Shown: positions 35,908 to 48,250 of the stretch, one piece after another
Position numbering within the stretch: the first letter of the stretch is position 1
Layout: each line of letters opens with the position of its first letter
Origin: Epiperipatus broadwayi
Lineage: Eukaryota > Onychophora > Udeonychophora > Euonychophora > Peripatidae
DNA: 64,000 bases
Reading direction: 5' to 3'
NCBI GenBank assembly: GCA_028023455.1
Contig: JAQFVV010006469.1
Coordinates: 682,001 to 746,000, forward strand
Translations under genes and position numbers: made by a program
The notes under the pieces: generated by a model
What the model saw: only the letters and a program-made list of their open reading frames with translations
Databases searched by the model: none
Told to the model about the DNA's origin: nothing

Positions 35908-37151
35908 AAAAAAGTCTTGCTGAAATCTGGATATGCCAACATGACCGTCTCTAAGAAACCTGCCTTTACCTTGTTAAAGCTACCCTCCTGCTGTTCATCC
36001 CATGTCCACGCTGTTTCCTTCCTCAGCAAATGAAGTAACGGCCCCATGTCCATGGAGAATCCTTTATAAAATCGATTGTAGAAGTTGCACAACCCCAGGA
36101 AAGATTTAATATGTTTTTTGTTCCTAGGAGTGGGGGATTCCTGGATGGCTCTGATTTTCTCTGGGTTTGGTATCACGCCCTTTCCTCTGATAATATGACC
36201 CAGGAATTTGACCTCTGATGTCATTACATGACTCTTGTTTAAATTAATTTTTATACCCTTGCTTTGACATTCTTGTAGGAAGCTTTCCACATGTCCAAAA
36301 TGTTCCTCCATGTTCTCTGACGCGACCACAATATCATCCACATATATCACTGCAAAGTTCTTTATCTTGTCATCCAATACCTGGTCCAAACACCGTACCA
36401 GTCCAGCTCCGCTATTTCGTAATCCGAATGGAATCCGATTGAACTGGTATGCTCGCCCATCATATCTAAATGCAGTGTACTTTCGATCTTTGGGATGGAG
36501 CTTGATTTGCCAGTAGCTGGCTGTTAGATCAAACATAGAAAATACCCCTTTTCCTTTGAATCTGGTGAGTAATTCACTGATTGGCGGTGGTGCGTTAATA
36601 TCTGGAACTGTTATCTTATTTAGATGCCGAGCATCCAAACACAGATGGATTGATCCATCTGCCTTCTTCACAGTCACAATAGGATTATTAAATGAGGATG
36701 AACATTTAGAAATAACACCCCATTTGAGCATTTGGTCTATCTGTTTCTCAACTTCCTGTCTGTACTGGTATGGTATGGGGTAAGCACGAGCCCGATACGG
36801 CTGGTTTTCCACAAGTTTGATCCTGTGTTCATATCCCTGAATTACCCCGGGCACTTCCGAAAATACCGTGTTATATTTTTCTAGGATACTTCCCAACCTG
36901 TCCCTCTGGTCATTATCCACTAATGTGGATTCTCCCACTATATTTGCCCATTCTATCTCCATCATGGCATTCTGCACCAGGCCCTCTTCATGATCGTTCC
37001 TCCTATCATCTCTCGATTGCTTTGTAAACTTCAATGTAGTTCCATTAATTTTGGCCCAGCCCTGTTTGTAGTTTATCATGCAACCGGTTTTGTGCATAAA
37101 ATCAGAACCCAAGATAATATCGTGGATCAAACCCTCTAAGATCACTAACAT
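35811..37151 (-). pseudogene. Protease end and reverse transcriptase
   Basis: The segment opens with LEGLIHDIILGSDFM, the last part of the retropepsin domain, reached by a frameshift near 37150. The RT follows: PYRARAYPIPYQYRQEVE, WGVISKCSSSFNNPIV, the motif A block FSMFDLTASYWQ (Asp), FGLRNSG and the catalytic IYVDDIVVASE (YVDD at 36344-36333, residue about 270). The connection region with FLGLCNFYNRF then runs into RNase H, where the frame shifts again near 35908. The active-site residues are intact. Confidence 0.95.
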
Positions 37152-37518
37152 ATTCTTCTCCTGCTAACTCTATCCTCACATATACTTGTTGTGATGCAAG
37201 TCTGACTTTCTTCCCATTCACCAAAAGCACCTGCACTGATTTTAATGGCAGTGTTCTGAGGTCGCAAAAACTGCCCGTTAAGATGCCAAACATTTCCTGG
37301 GACATCACAGAGATCTGGCTTCCTGAATCTAGCAACGCTTTGGCCCTGACTCCATCGATTTTTACTGCTAATTTTGGACATATCTGCGATGCTATCTCCA
37401 ACATTATTTCCTCAGTATCCTTGTATCCTAGGTTTGCCAGCTGCATTTGATGGCCTTCCTTGTCTTGTTCTGCTCTTGGGTGTTCTGTTCTGTTTTGACT
37501 GTCATCCAATGATGTCAA
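37102..37518 (-). pseudogene. Aspartic protease, first part
   Basis: This follows gag in the same frame after an in-frame TGA (37522-37524). It contains the retropepsin active site ALLDSGSQISVM, with the catalytic Asp in D-S-G, followed by the KKVRLASQQVYVRIEL strand region. The reading continues in another frame after about 37150. It may once have been translated as one gag-pol product by read-through or from an uninterrupted frame; the sequence alone cannot tell which. Confidence 0.85.
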
Positions 37519-37521
37519 TAT

Positions 37522-38448
37522 TCATGCCATCTGTTCGACTGTTTCATTACATATCAGTATCTGGGCAATGTCTTCTGGTAAGTTTCGTCTGACTATCCGC
37601 GTAATCTGACATTCTGAAAGCGGGGATGTCGTGATTGTCCTCAACTTTGCTACCTGTCGACGTAAAAATGGAGCAAACGGCTCTCCCAGTCTCCACCTGT
37701 CTTGTGATATCTGGTGCAGAATGTTTTCCTGGTGCTCTTCGCTCCAGTAACTGGTGAGTAAAGCTGCCTTATAATCCTCCAATGTTGTTGGTTTTTCCAA
37801 TAATGAGTCCCACCATTCTTGTGAAGCATCCTGTAGGTGACTGCATGCGATGGCAATCATGGCTTCTTCACTCAATCTGTTCAATCTGTTCAATATGCCA
37901 TATCTTTCCAAGCTGTGCAGGTGTTCCATGGGACATTCCCCTATGTGACCCGAAAAAACCCGAATTTTCAAGAATTGATTTACTGTGATGACGTTATTAC
38001 ACATGCTATCATACTTATTATTTATTTGCCCACCTTTCTTCATGCCTTGCGGTTCATGTATTTCCGTACTATCATACACTTTTGTCCCTATCACATTTTT
38101 CACTTCCCGTTTTTTCTCATCTACTTTGGATTCCAGCTTCTCTACTATTACGGCTAGCTGGTTTACGTCCATACGTACATTATCCACACTTCTTTCATTT
38201 TCCTGTTTTATCTCCTCTATAAACTGCTGCTGATCCTCCACCATTTTCTCCAACATTCTCATTAAATTATAATTTTCTACATTAACTTTCTGTTCTTGTT
38301 TATTATTATTATTTTTTATTTCATTTTCATTATTAGTTTCTATTTCTCTTTCACTATCTATTTCTCCGGATGATTCCGTTTGTTCTTCACTGGGAACTTT
38401 CTCTGTTTCAACATGATCATCCATTTTTGTTTTCGATCTCGTATGCAT
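37522..38448 (-). CDS. Gag-like capsid protein
   Basis: About 308 residues from the ATG at 38448 (MHTRSKTKMDD). The frame is open a little further upstream from a TTG. The N-terminal 60 residues are acidic and Glu/Asn-rich. A predicted coiled coil follows (LEKMVEDQQQFIEEIKQEN to LESKVDEKKREV), and then a retrotransposon gag domain: FSGHIGECPMEHLHSLERYG, ASQEWWDSLL, YKAALLTSYW and RWRLGEPFAPFLRRQVAKL. No CCHC zinc knuckle is visible. It should form the particle that packages the element RNA. It ends in TGA at 37522, directly followed in frame by the protease. Confidence 0.85.
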   Translation of the reverse strand: MHTRSKTKMDDHVETEKVPSEEQTESSGEIDSEREIETNNENEIKNNNNKQEQKVNVENYNLMRMLEKMVEDQQQFIEEIKQENERSVDNVRMDVNQLAVIVEKLESKVDEKKREVKNVIGTKVYDSTEIHEPQGMKKGGQINNKYDSMCNNVITVNQFLKIRVFSGHIGECPMEHLHSLERYGILNRLNRLSEEAMIAIACSHLQDASQEWWDSLLEKPTTLEDYKAALLTSYWSEEHQENILHQISQDRWRLGEPFAPFLRRQVAKLRTITTSPLSECQITRIVRRNLPEDIAQILICNETVEQMA

Positions 38449-39107
38449 TGATTCCAACTAAATATTATCAATTACTGGGCACTTATTTTATTACTACTAC
38501 TATTAACTGCGATCCTGTTTTATTAATTTTATTCAATATTAGGTACGTTTGCTGGCCTTCCCCATCTCCATTCATTAACTCACTTGTTTATGCTGCTTTA
38601 AAGATCCCCTAAACTTACAAACTTTTATTATTTAAATAATAAAATTCCCCCCTTTTTTTTTATATAACGTAGATCGTGCCTAGAAAGTCTTACCCCGTCT
38701 CTTTCTCTCTTTCGTAAAATTCGGTTGTCTTTTGCCTTACTTTTCTCCCCCACCAAGCGACCTTTTATTATTGTATGTATTTCTATCTAGATCTTAGGTC
38801 TATTCTACTGTCTTTAAAACCCACTATATAACTATTAAAAGTGTTTTTTTTTTTTTCCAAAAAAAAAATATTCAGAAAACTGTTCCTATTTTGAAATTAA
38901 TCAAGATAGTTGAATTACTTTTAATTTGCATAGCTTTATAAATGATGCCAATGTTACTCTAATACCTAACATTTCTTAGTCTAAATTCTATTTTACGATT
39001 GTTTGACTCTATTTAACCTTTGCTGTATGGACCTCACATATGTAGATCTATTTTAATCGGGCGCTATAATTTAATTCAATCTGATTATTACCTCGAATGT
39101 GACAAAA

Positions 39108-39126
39108 TCCCGAGGACTGGCCCCCA
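39108..39126 (-). other. Primer-binding site
   Basis: On the minus strand, four bases (TTAA) after the 5' LTR, the sequence TGGGGGCCAGTCCTCGGGA begins with the TGG expected to pair with a tRNA CCA end. I could not match it to a particular tRNA from memory. Confidence 0.55.
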
Positions 39127-39130
39127 TTAA

Positions 39131-40922
39131 TGTAACAAATCTCCCCCTCGTAAAATGCCAACCCGCACTTACACTCACGTGACTGAACGTTTCACTAAAG
39201 ACGATTATTACCACAAGCAAGAAGCCAATATAAACCCAAAACTTGAGCCTATATTCTTAATTGAACACTGACACGGTATATAAATATCGCCCCAGCATTA
39301 TATTTCCCAATTAAACGCTTCTTCTCTGCTGGGCATATTATTTGAATCAAACAATTATTTCTGTCCAGCGCTTGGAATATTTATATAATTTTCCCGAGAC
39401 TATCGCGGTACAGAAAGAATATCGACTATAGCCCTTTCCCTATTTTTTTTTTCTACAATCGGAAATGACTTATTTGTCCACTTCTATTTCTCTATTATGA
39501 TTCTTAAATTAATAACATTTGTCAGTTCGAATGACCTAGATTTAATATACACTAAATATTTGTTCGCTTGGCAAAGAAAGACAAATTGCAAAATGACTAG
39601 TTACTTCTTTTTCAAAATAATTTTTAATTTTATAATCGATTATTTATAAATGACATAATAAACAATAAAAACACATATATCTACCACACACCAACATAAT
39701 ATGCACACAAATAAAATAGTAAAGAATATATTTCAAATAACTCATTAAATCACTAGCGTAACCCAATTGTTACTTGTCTCATACATTATGATGGTAAAGC
39801 TCATAAGTTCTTTAGCTATATTGAACAAAGTATTGTGCAAATTTTAACAGTTTAGTTTCTGATTGATTTCTTTGTTCACAAAATAATTATGACATGCATG
39901 TATTAACAGAAGTTTCCTAGGTACGGAATCCTCAATGACGGATCAACCATCGAGTGGGAGCTTTTCCTTCTTTTGCAGAGATGGTTGCTTGTTCTTCCAT
40001 CATCCAGTAAGTGGAGTGTAAAGTTTATAGTCCGCTGGCATGGGTTTGATTTCTTTCCATTTCCGAAACTTTAATACCTATTCATTTCTTTAGATACCAT
40101 CGAACGAATATCCAGGCATATCTGGTTCCATGATGGCGGTCTCTTATCGGCAGCATATCAGATGTTTAGGTAGTGAGCCAACATTTGGATGGAGAAGACC
40201 GAGCAAACGCCCGTTATGTGCCACTAGCCTCTCATGTTAGCGTACCCAACGAAGTTCGCTAATATTCCTACAATATGTCCGCGTTATTCTCTCGACGATT
40301 TCTGCCTTCTTCTCCCCAGTTTTGCCAGCCAAAAAAAAAACTAAAAAATCAGTTCTGCTTATCTTGATTCGTTCTATTGTTCTCTGGAATGTTGCTAATT
40401 GCAATATTCCTTTACATTACCTTATCTTATACCAATCTATACTGGAATTTTGTTACAACTTTCATATTTTTTCAATTTTACAGTTACCATTATTTTCTCT
40501 CATTCTTTTAAAACATTTCGAATATTAAATTATGTATTAGCATTTTTTATTTGATCAATACGTTTACAATAACTTTATTTACCAAGAAAGAAAGAGACGT
40601 GTTCATTATACACCCCTCCCCTTTCTTTTCTAATCTTCAATCTTTATTTAGTATTTCCTAATTTCTTTTTTTTTTTTAAAAAAATAAGTTTTTTTAGAAT
40701 CTTTTAACTAACCCTTTTTTCTTTTTCTTTATTTAACCCTTTCCCGACTTTCACATAGTTTTGAATAAATATATATTGAAAGCTGAGTAAATTCCTTCCT
40801 TTTTTTTTTTCTCTTTTTTTTTTTTATTGGTTTTATATTTCTTTTAACGAAAACCTTCTTTATTATTATTGAGGATCAATAATCTAGATACATGCGAGAC
40901 TATATTGTATGTAGATATCGCA
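39131..40922 (-). repeat. 5' LTR of the gypsy element
   Basis: Partner of 31808-33599. The inner end TGTAACAAATC is intact. The outer end stops at GATATCGCA, lacks the final TTACA seen in the other LTR, and runs into a 41-bp duplication of the LTR end. Confidence 0.95.
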
Positions 40923-40965
40923 ATATATATACATGCGAGACTATATTGTATGTAGATATCTCAAT
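40881..40965. repeat. 41-bp duplication at the outer LTR end
   Basis: ATACATGCGAGACTATATTG...GATATC occurs at about 40889-40922 and again at 40930-40963, with CGCA changed to CTCA, followed by (AT)n. It obscures the element boundary. Confidence 0.8.
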
Positions 40966-40987
40966 ATATATATATATATATATATAT

Positions 40988-43165
40988 TGAACCAGATTGA
41001 CATCCGATTCAAGGGTTTTACTGTCCAAAATTAAAAACTTTTAATTTCGTTAAGTTTCTAAAGTTATTAAAAAGAGTACCTACTTGTTTATAGATCGTTT
41101 TAATGTTTATAAAATTGTTTTTAAAATACTTTTCTTACACCACTTGTTTTTACCTTTTTTTAAATCAATTTGATTTAAAAACAAGCTGGCTAGCTAATTA
41201 CATTTCTGTTGCTTTTATTTTAACCATTGTAAACTCATTCTAAAAAGCAGAGATTTGATTTGTGTTGTTTTTGTTTCAATAAACCCTGGGTAGAATTCTT
41301 AGATTAGATTGAGCTGAAGATTAATATTTGCCCTGCCTTAGGCATAGAATTCAACAAGGCTAGTTTTCACAGGAAATCGAGTGGAGGTATAAATAACACC
41401 AAAAATTTTATGGGTTAGTCTAGTCTATTCTATCCTAGAGAGATTAAGTCAGCACTTCGTCAAAGTGATTCATTCAGTTCCAATATTCATTTGGATTAAC
41501 CTCTTCAACATTTGTACCATTAGCAGTTTGGACATTTAATCTTTAAAAGCAAAATTTGCAGTTACTAAAACAATTTTGCTTTCTCAGTGATGTCAAAATA
41601 TACTGCTATACGTTTTATAACCAACAATATGTCATGCTAGTTCAACTCAAAAGGACGGACCCATGCCTGCCAACTGTCCTTCAATCCTGTCATGAACACC
41701 TAAAATAAACAAGACCCCGCTGCCTCTACCTTGCCACTGTCAAAAGGACCTGAAAATGGACTAAAATAAATGTGCGCACTCTACGGGAACTGTGCTGGAC
41801 CATAAGATAAAATTTTCTTTTATTATTCTCAGGGTAAATTTTTTTTCATTAAATCTCTGCCCAAACTAATTATAAATATGTATTCATAAGTAATATTTAA
41901 CCTCATATGTAATATTTGTTGTGATTTCTTATATTTTGCCATGTGTCTTGGAATCTTAGTTTTAAGATTTCAAGTTTGCTTTCAATTTTGTTTATTAGAG
42001 TGAGTTTTTCTATTTTTATGCCTAACTTTTACTAAATGCTTTAGCAGTCATGTATATTTTGAATGCTTACCTGTAATTATTTTAGTAGTCCATAATTAAT
42101 TTTAAATACTGTGTTTGCGCTTTTGCAAACCACCAAATCTTTTAGCTGGTGACTTTATTTTCATAGTCTTTGTTTCTTATATCTCTGAAAGCGGAAACTA
42201 GAATTGTTTTGCTTTGTAATTTTATAAGTCGCCAGCAGGAAGATAATATTTATCCCTTTTTAAATTACAGGTGAGAGAGACTTTCGCTGCTAAAGTATTT
42301 AAAGCCTTTATATTTTCGTACTCATGTGCACTCTCCGATAGAATTATTTTGTATTTACGTGTGCTTTAAATTTATCAGAGCATGTACTCAGAACTTATTT
42401 CATAAATTTATTTCTTAATTATAATTATTTGTAATTTATTTTTTTTAATTGCTGGGGCAGACATAACTGGTTTTCTAATGATTTACTTGTCTCCTATTGA
42501 GACCTTTAATTATGATTTTTAGAGTAGTTTTTGCCAACCATTTGGTTGGGGATTCGCCAGTTTTAATTGTTTGTTTTCCTTTCATTTTCAATCATATTTT
42601 TCGGTTGTTCTTGAGGTAAATCAATTACCTTTATTTTAAATGTAATAATAGGTGCAGCTTCTACTGACATATGACATTCGTGGGCCCATTTTTTTTTTGG
42701 ACCTCGAAAAGCTCACCGGTGCTGGTTTCATTGATTTATTTCAAGAACGTATTGTTTAAATATCTGAAAGCGAAAACCAATGTTTGGGTGAATCCTCTGC
42801 TGAATGAAATTTGCTTTCTCCCTTTACAATTTATTAGAAAATCAGTAGGTCTGCCACAGCAATGCGTTTAGTCTTTCTGGTACACCCCTGAGCTAATCCT
42901 ATTTGTTAACTTATAAACTTTTCTTATAAGTTATTCTTCTCTGAATAAAATTTTTGAAATTTGTTTAAACTTAATTTGGCTGATGTTTGTCTTGGTGTTT
43001 TTGTTGCTCAATTGTCTAAACAATTTTAAGATCTCTTGTTTTTCCCTGAGTTTAGTCAGCACAAACCATCATCATCATCCATTCTGATCACAGTAAATAA
43101 ATTTTCCAGATACTTAGTGGTCTGGTGGCACCCTCTGTATCAGAATAGATTGAATGTCCGATACA
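40988..43165. mobile_element. Possible solo LTR, 2.2 kb
   Basis: A block less AT-rich than its surroundings, bounded on both sides by (AT)n tracts. It starts TGAACCAGATTG and ends GTCCGATACA (TG...CA). An AATAAA signal is at 42944. The interior holds no convincing protein; the 66-codon frame at 42671-42871 is not recognised. The features fit a solo LTR of another element, but I see no second copy or homology, so this is a guess. A unique host sequence is the alternative. Confidence 0.3.
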
Positions 43166-46100
43166 ATATATATATATATATTGTGAATGTTCAGATTGAT
43201 GATCCAGGTATATAAAAAATAAATAAATAAAGAAGTTTGTTGATCTTATTTGATTTTTCCTTTGCTTAATAGATAGATAATGTAAGATCTTGGAAATGTA
43301 GATTTAAATTTGATCACCATGGCAACCTTAAAGCTTTTAAATAGAATTATATACTGTTGATTCTAGCTTTAAAATAAAAATAACTTCACTATAATCAAAC
43401 TTAAGAAAAACATATAAATAAATAAATTAAAAAAACAACAACAAACAATTCAGTACAATATAAATTTACCTAAATAGGATCGATATTATTTTACATATTT
43501 CATATATGAATGCACATACCATAGTAACATTATTACATACAGTTCAATGTTTTTATGTTGTGTATATTTGTTTATAAATTAATTTAAAAAAATATTATTA
43601 TTAAAAATATAGATATGTGTAAATTATTGATGTTTATCAAGTAAATAAAAGGTTGTTATATCAATTTTGTATTTTGGTTTGTAAATAATAAAAAAATTGT
43701 AATCGAATTTGGATTTAATTTTCATGTATCTTTTTCTCCAAACTTACCTTACAAACCGCGTGAAAACTACTATAAAAAAATTGATAAAATTGAGGTTTAT
43801 TTGAGTAATATTGAATGGTCGTCAAGATACGAGAAACGTCAGAAAGAGAACCTATAAAAAAGACGCGACAGAATATAACAGGACCTTTTTATCATTTTGC
43901 TATAGTCAAGGACAGACCTATTTTCTGTGTCTTAACAAATAAAGTTTTTCAATATTTTTTTTTTGTGTGTAAAACCATAAAACATGGAAAAATAGTTGAA
44001 TTATCTGCCCGTTCAATCATTTAGAGGGCAGTTGCGAAAAGTTTCCAGGAAAGTGGCAGCAAAGTGTAAAAAAAAAAAAAGAAACCTATGAAGTAAAAAA
44101 AAAAATGCTTTATAAAAAAAAAAGGTCGGCTATTTTTAATTTAAAAAAAAAAAGGAAAACAAAGATATTTCTGTTTTTTTTTTTAAAAAAAAAAATGGAT
44201 TTGCGTAAACATCGTCTCACGAGTAAAGGAACATGGACCAACTGGATCAATTCACATCATAAAAGGGCTAATCAAAGTGCACTCACCTCTTCGGACAGAA
44301 AAAGAAAACTTTTAGTGAAGCATTATAAAGTTTGCGATTATTATTTCTGACAAAGAAACTTCTCTTTACACCATAAGAACTGAAGTCAATCAATGGGCAA
44401 ATAAATAGTGAACGAACAGACTCATATATATATATGGTATGATTTTTTTTTATATAAAATGTGCGTGTATTAATTTTTTTTATATGTAATAAAAGGGGAT
44501 GATTTTTTTTTTTAATTATCTCTAAAAGTAATATAATTTATTAAATGAAAATGATCGGAAAGACTCAAATATATTTATTATTTCATATTCATTTATCCGT
44601 TATTATTTTGATAAACAAATAGATTTTGATACCCTCCTATTTCACATCTTTGGTATCGGTTATATGTAAATTTTTCAGCAAAATATCCAAAAGCCTTTCC
44701 CTTCATTTACTCATTCATTTTTTTTGTCGTTATCGTTGTCGCAACACATTTAGAGATACACATAGCAATTTTATCATTTTATTTAGTCAATCAATCTAAA
44801 ATATAAAGTCATTTCCGATGTATTTTATAATTAATCTTACCAATTTTCTTTTATATAATCCAATAAATTGAGTTAATTTAAATATCAAGACTAGTTTAAT
44901 TATTTTGTTTTATTTGGATTGCATAAGACGATGTAGCTATTTAAGTAACAAGATTCAAACCCAGCTTGGTAAGTGAATTAGAATATAAAATAAGGTATGT
45001 TTTGCTTATTAGTATTTTATTTTGTTTCCATATGAATTTTATATTTACATTTGCATTCAAATATTATATATAAATATATATATATTCTCATTTATCTTAG
45101 TTAATATTACAAAGTCAATCATTTCATGTTTGTCTGATTCCGTCATAAAAATCTAAATAGATCGTACTTTATCGTTTGGTTCAGAATAATTCGTCTTGGA
45201 TATTTTTCTTAAACTCCTATAAAATGAAGAGAATAAACTTCATTGACCGATTTAATTGAATATTGTTTTGATTTGTATAAATATCAATTATAATCATATG
45301 TTTTAATTGTTGCCGGTCAATTTTTATTCAATTGTTTAAAATTTCAAACAGATTATATTAATACTCACAGGTGAATAAACATCCAATAGAAACTTGATAT
45401 GTCTTTTATGTAATGTGGTTGGACATTGTAGAGTTAGAGATGAGCTAATAGAGTGTTGATATTAAACTCCAGTGAAGTATTCTATTTTAAAACATAAACG
45501 AAGCACTAATTAAGCATCACTTTATTGGAAGATATTTATAAATTATTTATAAATTATTTTGTAGCTTCTTAGTAAACCATAGACGTATATTAATTTGTTT
45601 AAACATTTAAGTGAGTGCATAAATTTTCAAAGTGTTTATAAAATTATAATAAAACCAGTTGATGCCAACAGAAAATTATTAATTAAAGATTGAAGTAGAA
45701 AGAATTGTATATCGCTTATTGACACGAGTGTTTATCTTTCTATTTAGCGTTTATTAAAATAGATATATATATATATATTTGGGTTCAAGTATTATTTTGT
45801 TTTGATATTTAAATAATGTCTATATGTAAAAAAATGTTTTGTAAAGTACTATTACAGGTACTTAGAAGCTTATCCATTAAGTTAAAAAGGCAGCATCTTT
45901 AAATAATAAAGTAGATTTAAATTACTATAACAGTAACAGGCTAATAAAATATATATTGGAATCTGTTTTAGTTATTAATTGGATTTGATTTTGATTAGAT
46001 TGCCAATCAAGTAGTTAGCCTAATCCTATATTATTGTTTAGGGCAATAGTAGTTGGTTTCACTGCTCTTTGCAATTTATGTTGTAATTGTGATGGATTTG

Positions 46101-46405
46101 TTGATGTCTGGAGCAGATAGTCTCATTATTCCTTCATTTCACATATAACTTAAGTAAATTAAACTTTAAGAGAGATTATTTGTGCTTTGTGATGGTTAAT
46201 TACATAATGGCGACCCGATTGAGCTAGACCAGATTAATTTAAATTAGATTTTAGATTTTTTTATCAGATCAGATTGATCATCCTAACCATCACCTACATC
46301 CATCAATTCAATCAGTTACAAAATGGCACCAACATTTTGGGCCTTCTTTCTTCAATTTAAATGGAATACAGCATTCAACAATTCCGTCGGTTTTATATAT
46401 ATATA
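43166..46405. other. AT-rich DNA, no gene recognised
   Basis: Frames at 43815-44024 and 44105-44350 are Lys-rich and interrupted by poly-A; I recognise no domain. No RNA gene is seen. Several (AT)n tracts. Confidence 0.45.
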
Positions 46406-46410
46406 TATGT

Positions 46411-46926
46411 AAAGAAACCATTAGAAACTAGTCACCACCCAAACATACCAATATAGATAGGGATCAATATTTCTCACTGTTGTCAAGGCAACCTCTCTTC
46501 TTTTAATAGTAAGAATGGAAATCCACTTTCACTAATGGTCCAATGAATATATATGGACACTTAAAGATTGCAACTTGACCACAGAGCTTGAAATATTGAT
46601 ACAATAAAGTTTAAATAAACCTCTTTAAACATGAAATGAATATGTCCATGTAATGAAGAGTAATAAATAGTCAATTATAACATTACAAACTGCATTACTT
46701 TTAAATTGCTCATGTATTCTTTAAATGCTTAAACTTCATTGTATCAATATTTCAAGCTCTGTGGTCAAGTTGCAATCTTTAAGTGTTCATATATATTCAT
46801 TAGACCATTAGTAAGAGTGGATTTCCACTCGTACTATTAAAAGGGGAGAGGTTGTCTTGACAACAGTGAGAAATATTGATTACTATCTATATTGGTATGT
46901 TTAGGTGGTGACTGATTTCTAATGGT
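46411..46926. repeat. Fold-back repeat with 200-bp arms
   Basis: The left arm (46411-46615) is the inverse of the right arm (about 46725-46926), with high similarity and a spacer of about 110 bp. The left arm begins with TTAGAAACTAGTCACC, containing the same GAAACTAGTC as the 3' half of the hammerhead at 23.3 kb. No CTGATGA half is present. It is a non-coding MITE or pLTR-like unit. Confidence 0.7.
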
Positions 46927-47139
46927 TACATACTATCCCATTTAGCTTTAAGCATTATTTCACTTATTATGTAAATAAAGTAGTTTTGGAGTTAAATTGT
47001 GTATTATTTTTTCTTCCCATCATTTCAACAAAATAGCATCCACCAGCTGATTAAGTTTTCAAAGAAAAACCATTACATCTCAAATAGTAACAAGATTGAG
47101 TGAGAGGTAAAGAATGAGATTGGGCATGAAGTAGTTGAG

Positions 47140-47746
47140 TATTCAGAATATGTGGATTTTCTTCAGTTTCACCATTGATTATTTTCAAATTTATATTAGA
47201 AGAGATAACATAAGTGGTCTCCATAAGGCTGGAATATATTGTACTTCATCGGCTCTATTTAAACCAATTGGTCTTTTTACTACTTCAATCAACTCCCTCA
47301 TAGTTCTCAATTCATACTTTTTCAAATTAGCAAGTATTTTGGCATTATCAAAGTGAGGTTTGTGGCCAGTTTTTTAAAAAATGTAAAGGAAGAGCTGATG
47401 TATTTAATTTCTGATTAAAGGCATTTTTATGTTCACTAATTCAGGCATTAATTCATTTATTAGACTGACCTACATAGATTTTGAGCACAGTAAGCATGAA
47501 ATTTCATAAACCCCCTGGTATTCCAAAAGTACTCTATCTTTAGTTTTATGGGGAAAATCATCAACTTGTTTTGCTAGTGGAAAAAATAGTTTTTATGTTA
47601 AAATTAGATAGTGTTCTGATTTTATCAGTGACTCCTTTAATATAAGGTAAAACCACTCTATAATTAGTTGAATGATCTATTATATTCCCTTTCTTCTTTT
47701 TAGTACTAATTCCATGTAATGCCTTATATATGATGTTATAAGGCAC
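47140..47746 (-). pseudogene. PLE linker and GIY-YIG fragment, minus copy
   Basis: The minus-strand frame 47746-47561 contains STNYRVVLPYIKGVTDKIRTLSNFNIKTIF, the segment that precedes GIY-YIG in PLEs. Farther on, RGFMKFHAYCAQNLCRSV is a mutated GIY-YIG start. The C-terminal part (ELIEVVKRPIGLNRADEVQ-like) appears near 47300-47220. Stops and frameshifts break it. Confidence 0.7.
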
Positions 47747-47799
47747 TACATAGCAATGGTAATAATAAGAAGAGATAAATTTGATAATTCAAGTAGTTA

Positions 47800-48250
47800 T
47801 AGAGTGGTTTTTACCTTACATTAAAGGAGTCACTGAAAAAAATCAGTAGAAGACTATCTAATTTTAATATAAAGACTACTTTTCCCTCTAGCAAAAAGAT
47901 TGATGATTGTTTTCATAAATCTAAAGATAAAATATTTTTGGAATACCAGGGTGTTTATGAAATTTATATTTGCATTCTCAAAAAGCTATGTAGGTCAGCC
48001 TAATAGATGAATTAATGTCAGAATTAATGAACATAAAAAATGATTTTAATAAGAAGTTAAACATATCTGCTTTTACTTCACATTTTTTAGAAATGGATCA
48101 CAAACCTGATTTGGATAATGCTAAAGTAATTGCTAATTTGAAAAAGCATGAATTGAGAACAGTGAGCGAGTTGATTGAAATATTAAAAAGACCAATTGGT
48201 TTAAATAGAGCTGATGAAGCACAACATATTCAAGCCGTATGGATACCACT
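47800..48250 (+). pseudogene. PLE GIY-YIG fragment, plus copy
   Basis: The inverse partner of the preceding fragment. The 48015-48272 frame has ISAFTSHFLEMDHKPDLDNAKVIANL and ELIEILKRPIGLNRADEAQH, corresponding to the C-terminal half of a PLE GIY-YIG endonuclease. The catalytic core upstream is damaged by stops. The two copies differ at many sites, so the palindrome is old. Confidence 0.7.

Larger units (their letters stand above)
31808..40922 (-). mobile_element. Ty3/gypsy LTR retrotransposon
   Basis: A near-complete element read on the minus strand: 5' LTR 39131-40922, primer-binding site 39108-39126, gag, protease, RT, RNase H, integrase, polypurine tract 33600-33623, 3' LTR 31808-33599. 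The order protease-RT-RNase H-integrase identifies the Ty3/gypsy (Metaviridae) group. LTRs are about 1.79 kb and very alike, with scattered substitutions and homopolymer indels, so insertion is fairly recent. It lies in a TA-rich tract (TATAT on the left, ATATAT beyond the right LTR), so a target duplication cannot be read with certainty. Coding is interrupted by two TGA codons and two frameshifts. Confidence 0.95.

Noticed and set aside
43045-43085. RTE-type CATCATCATCATCC tail
   Set aside because: No RTE coding or 3' UTR sequence adjoins it.
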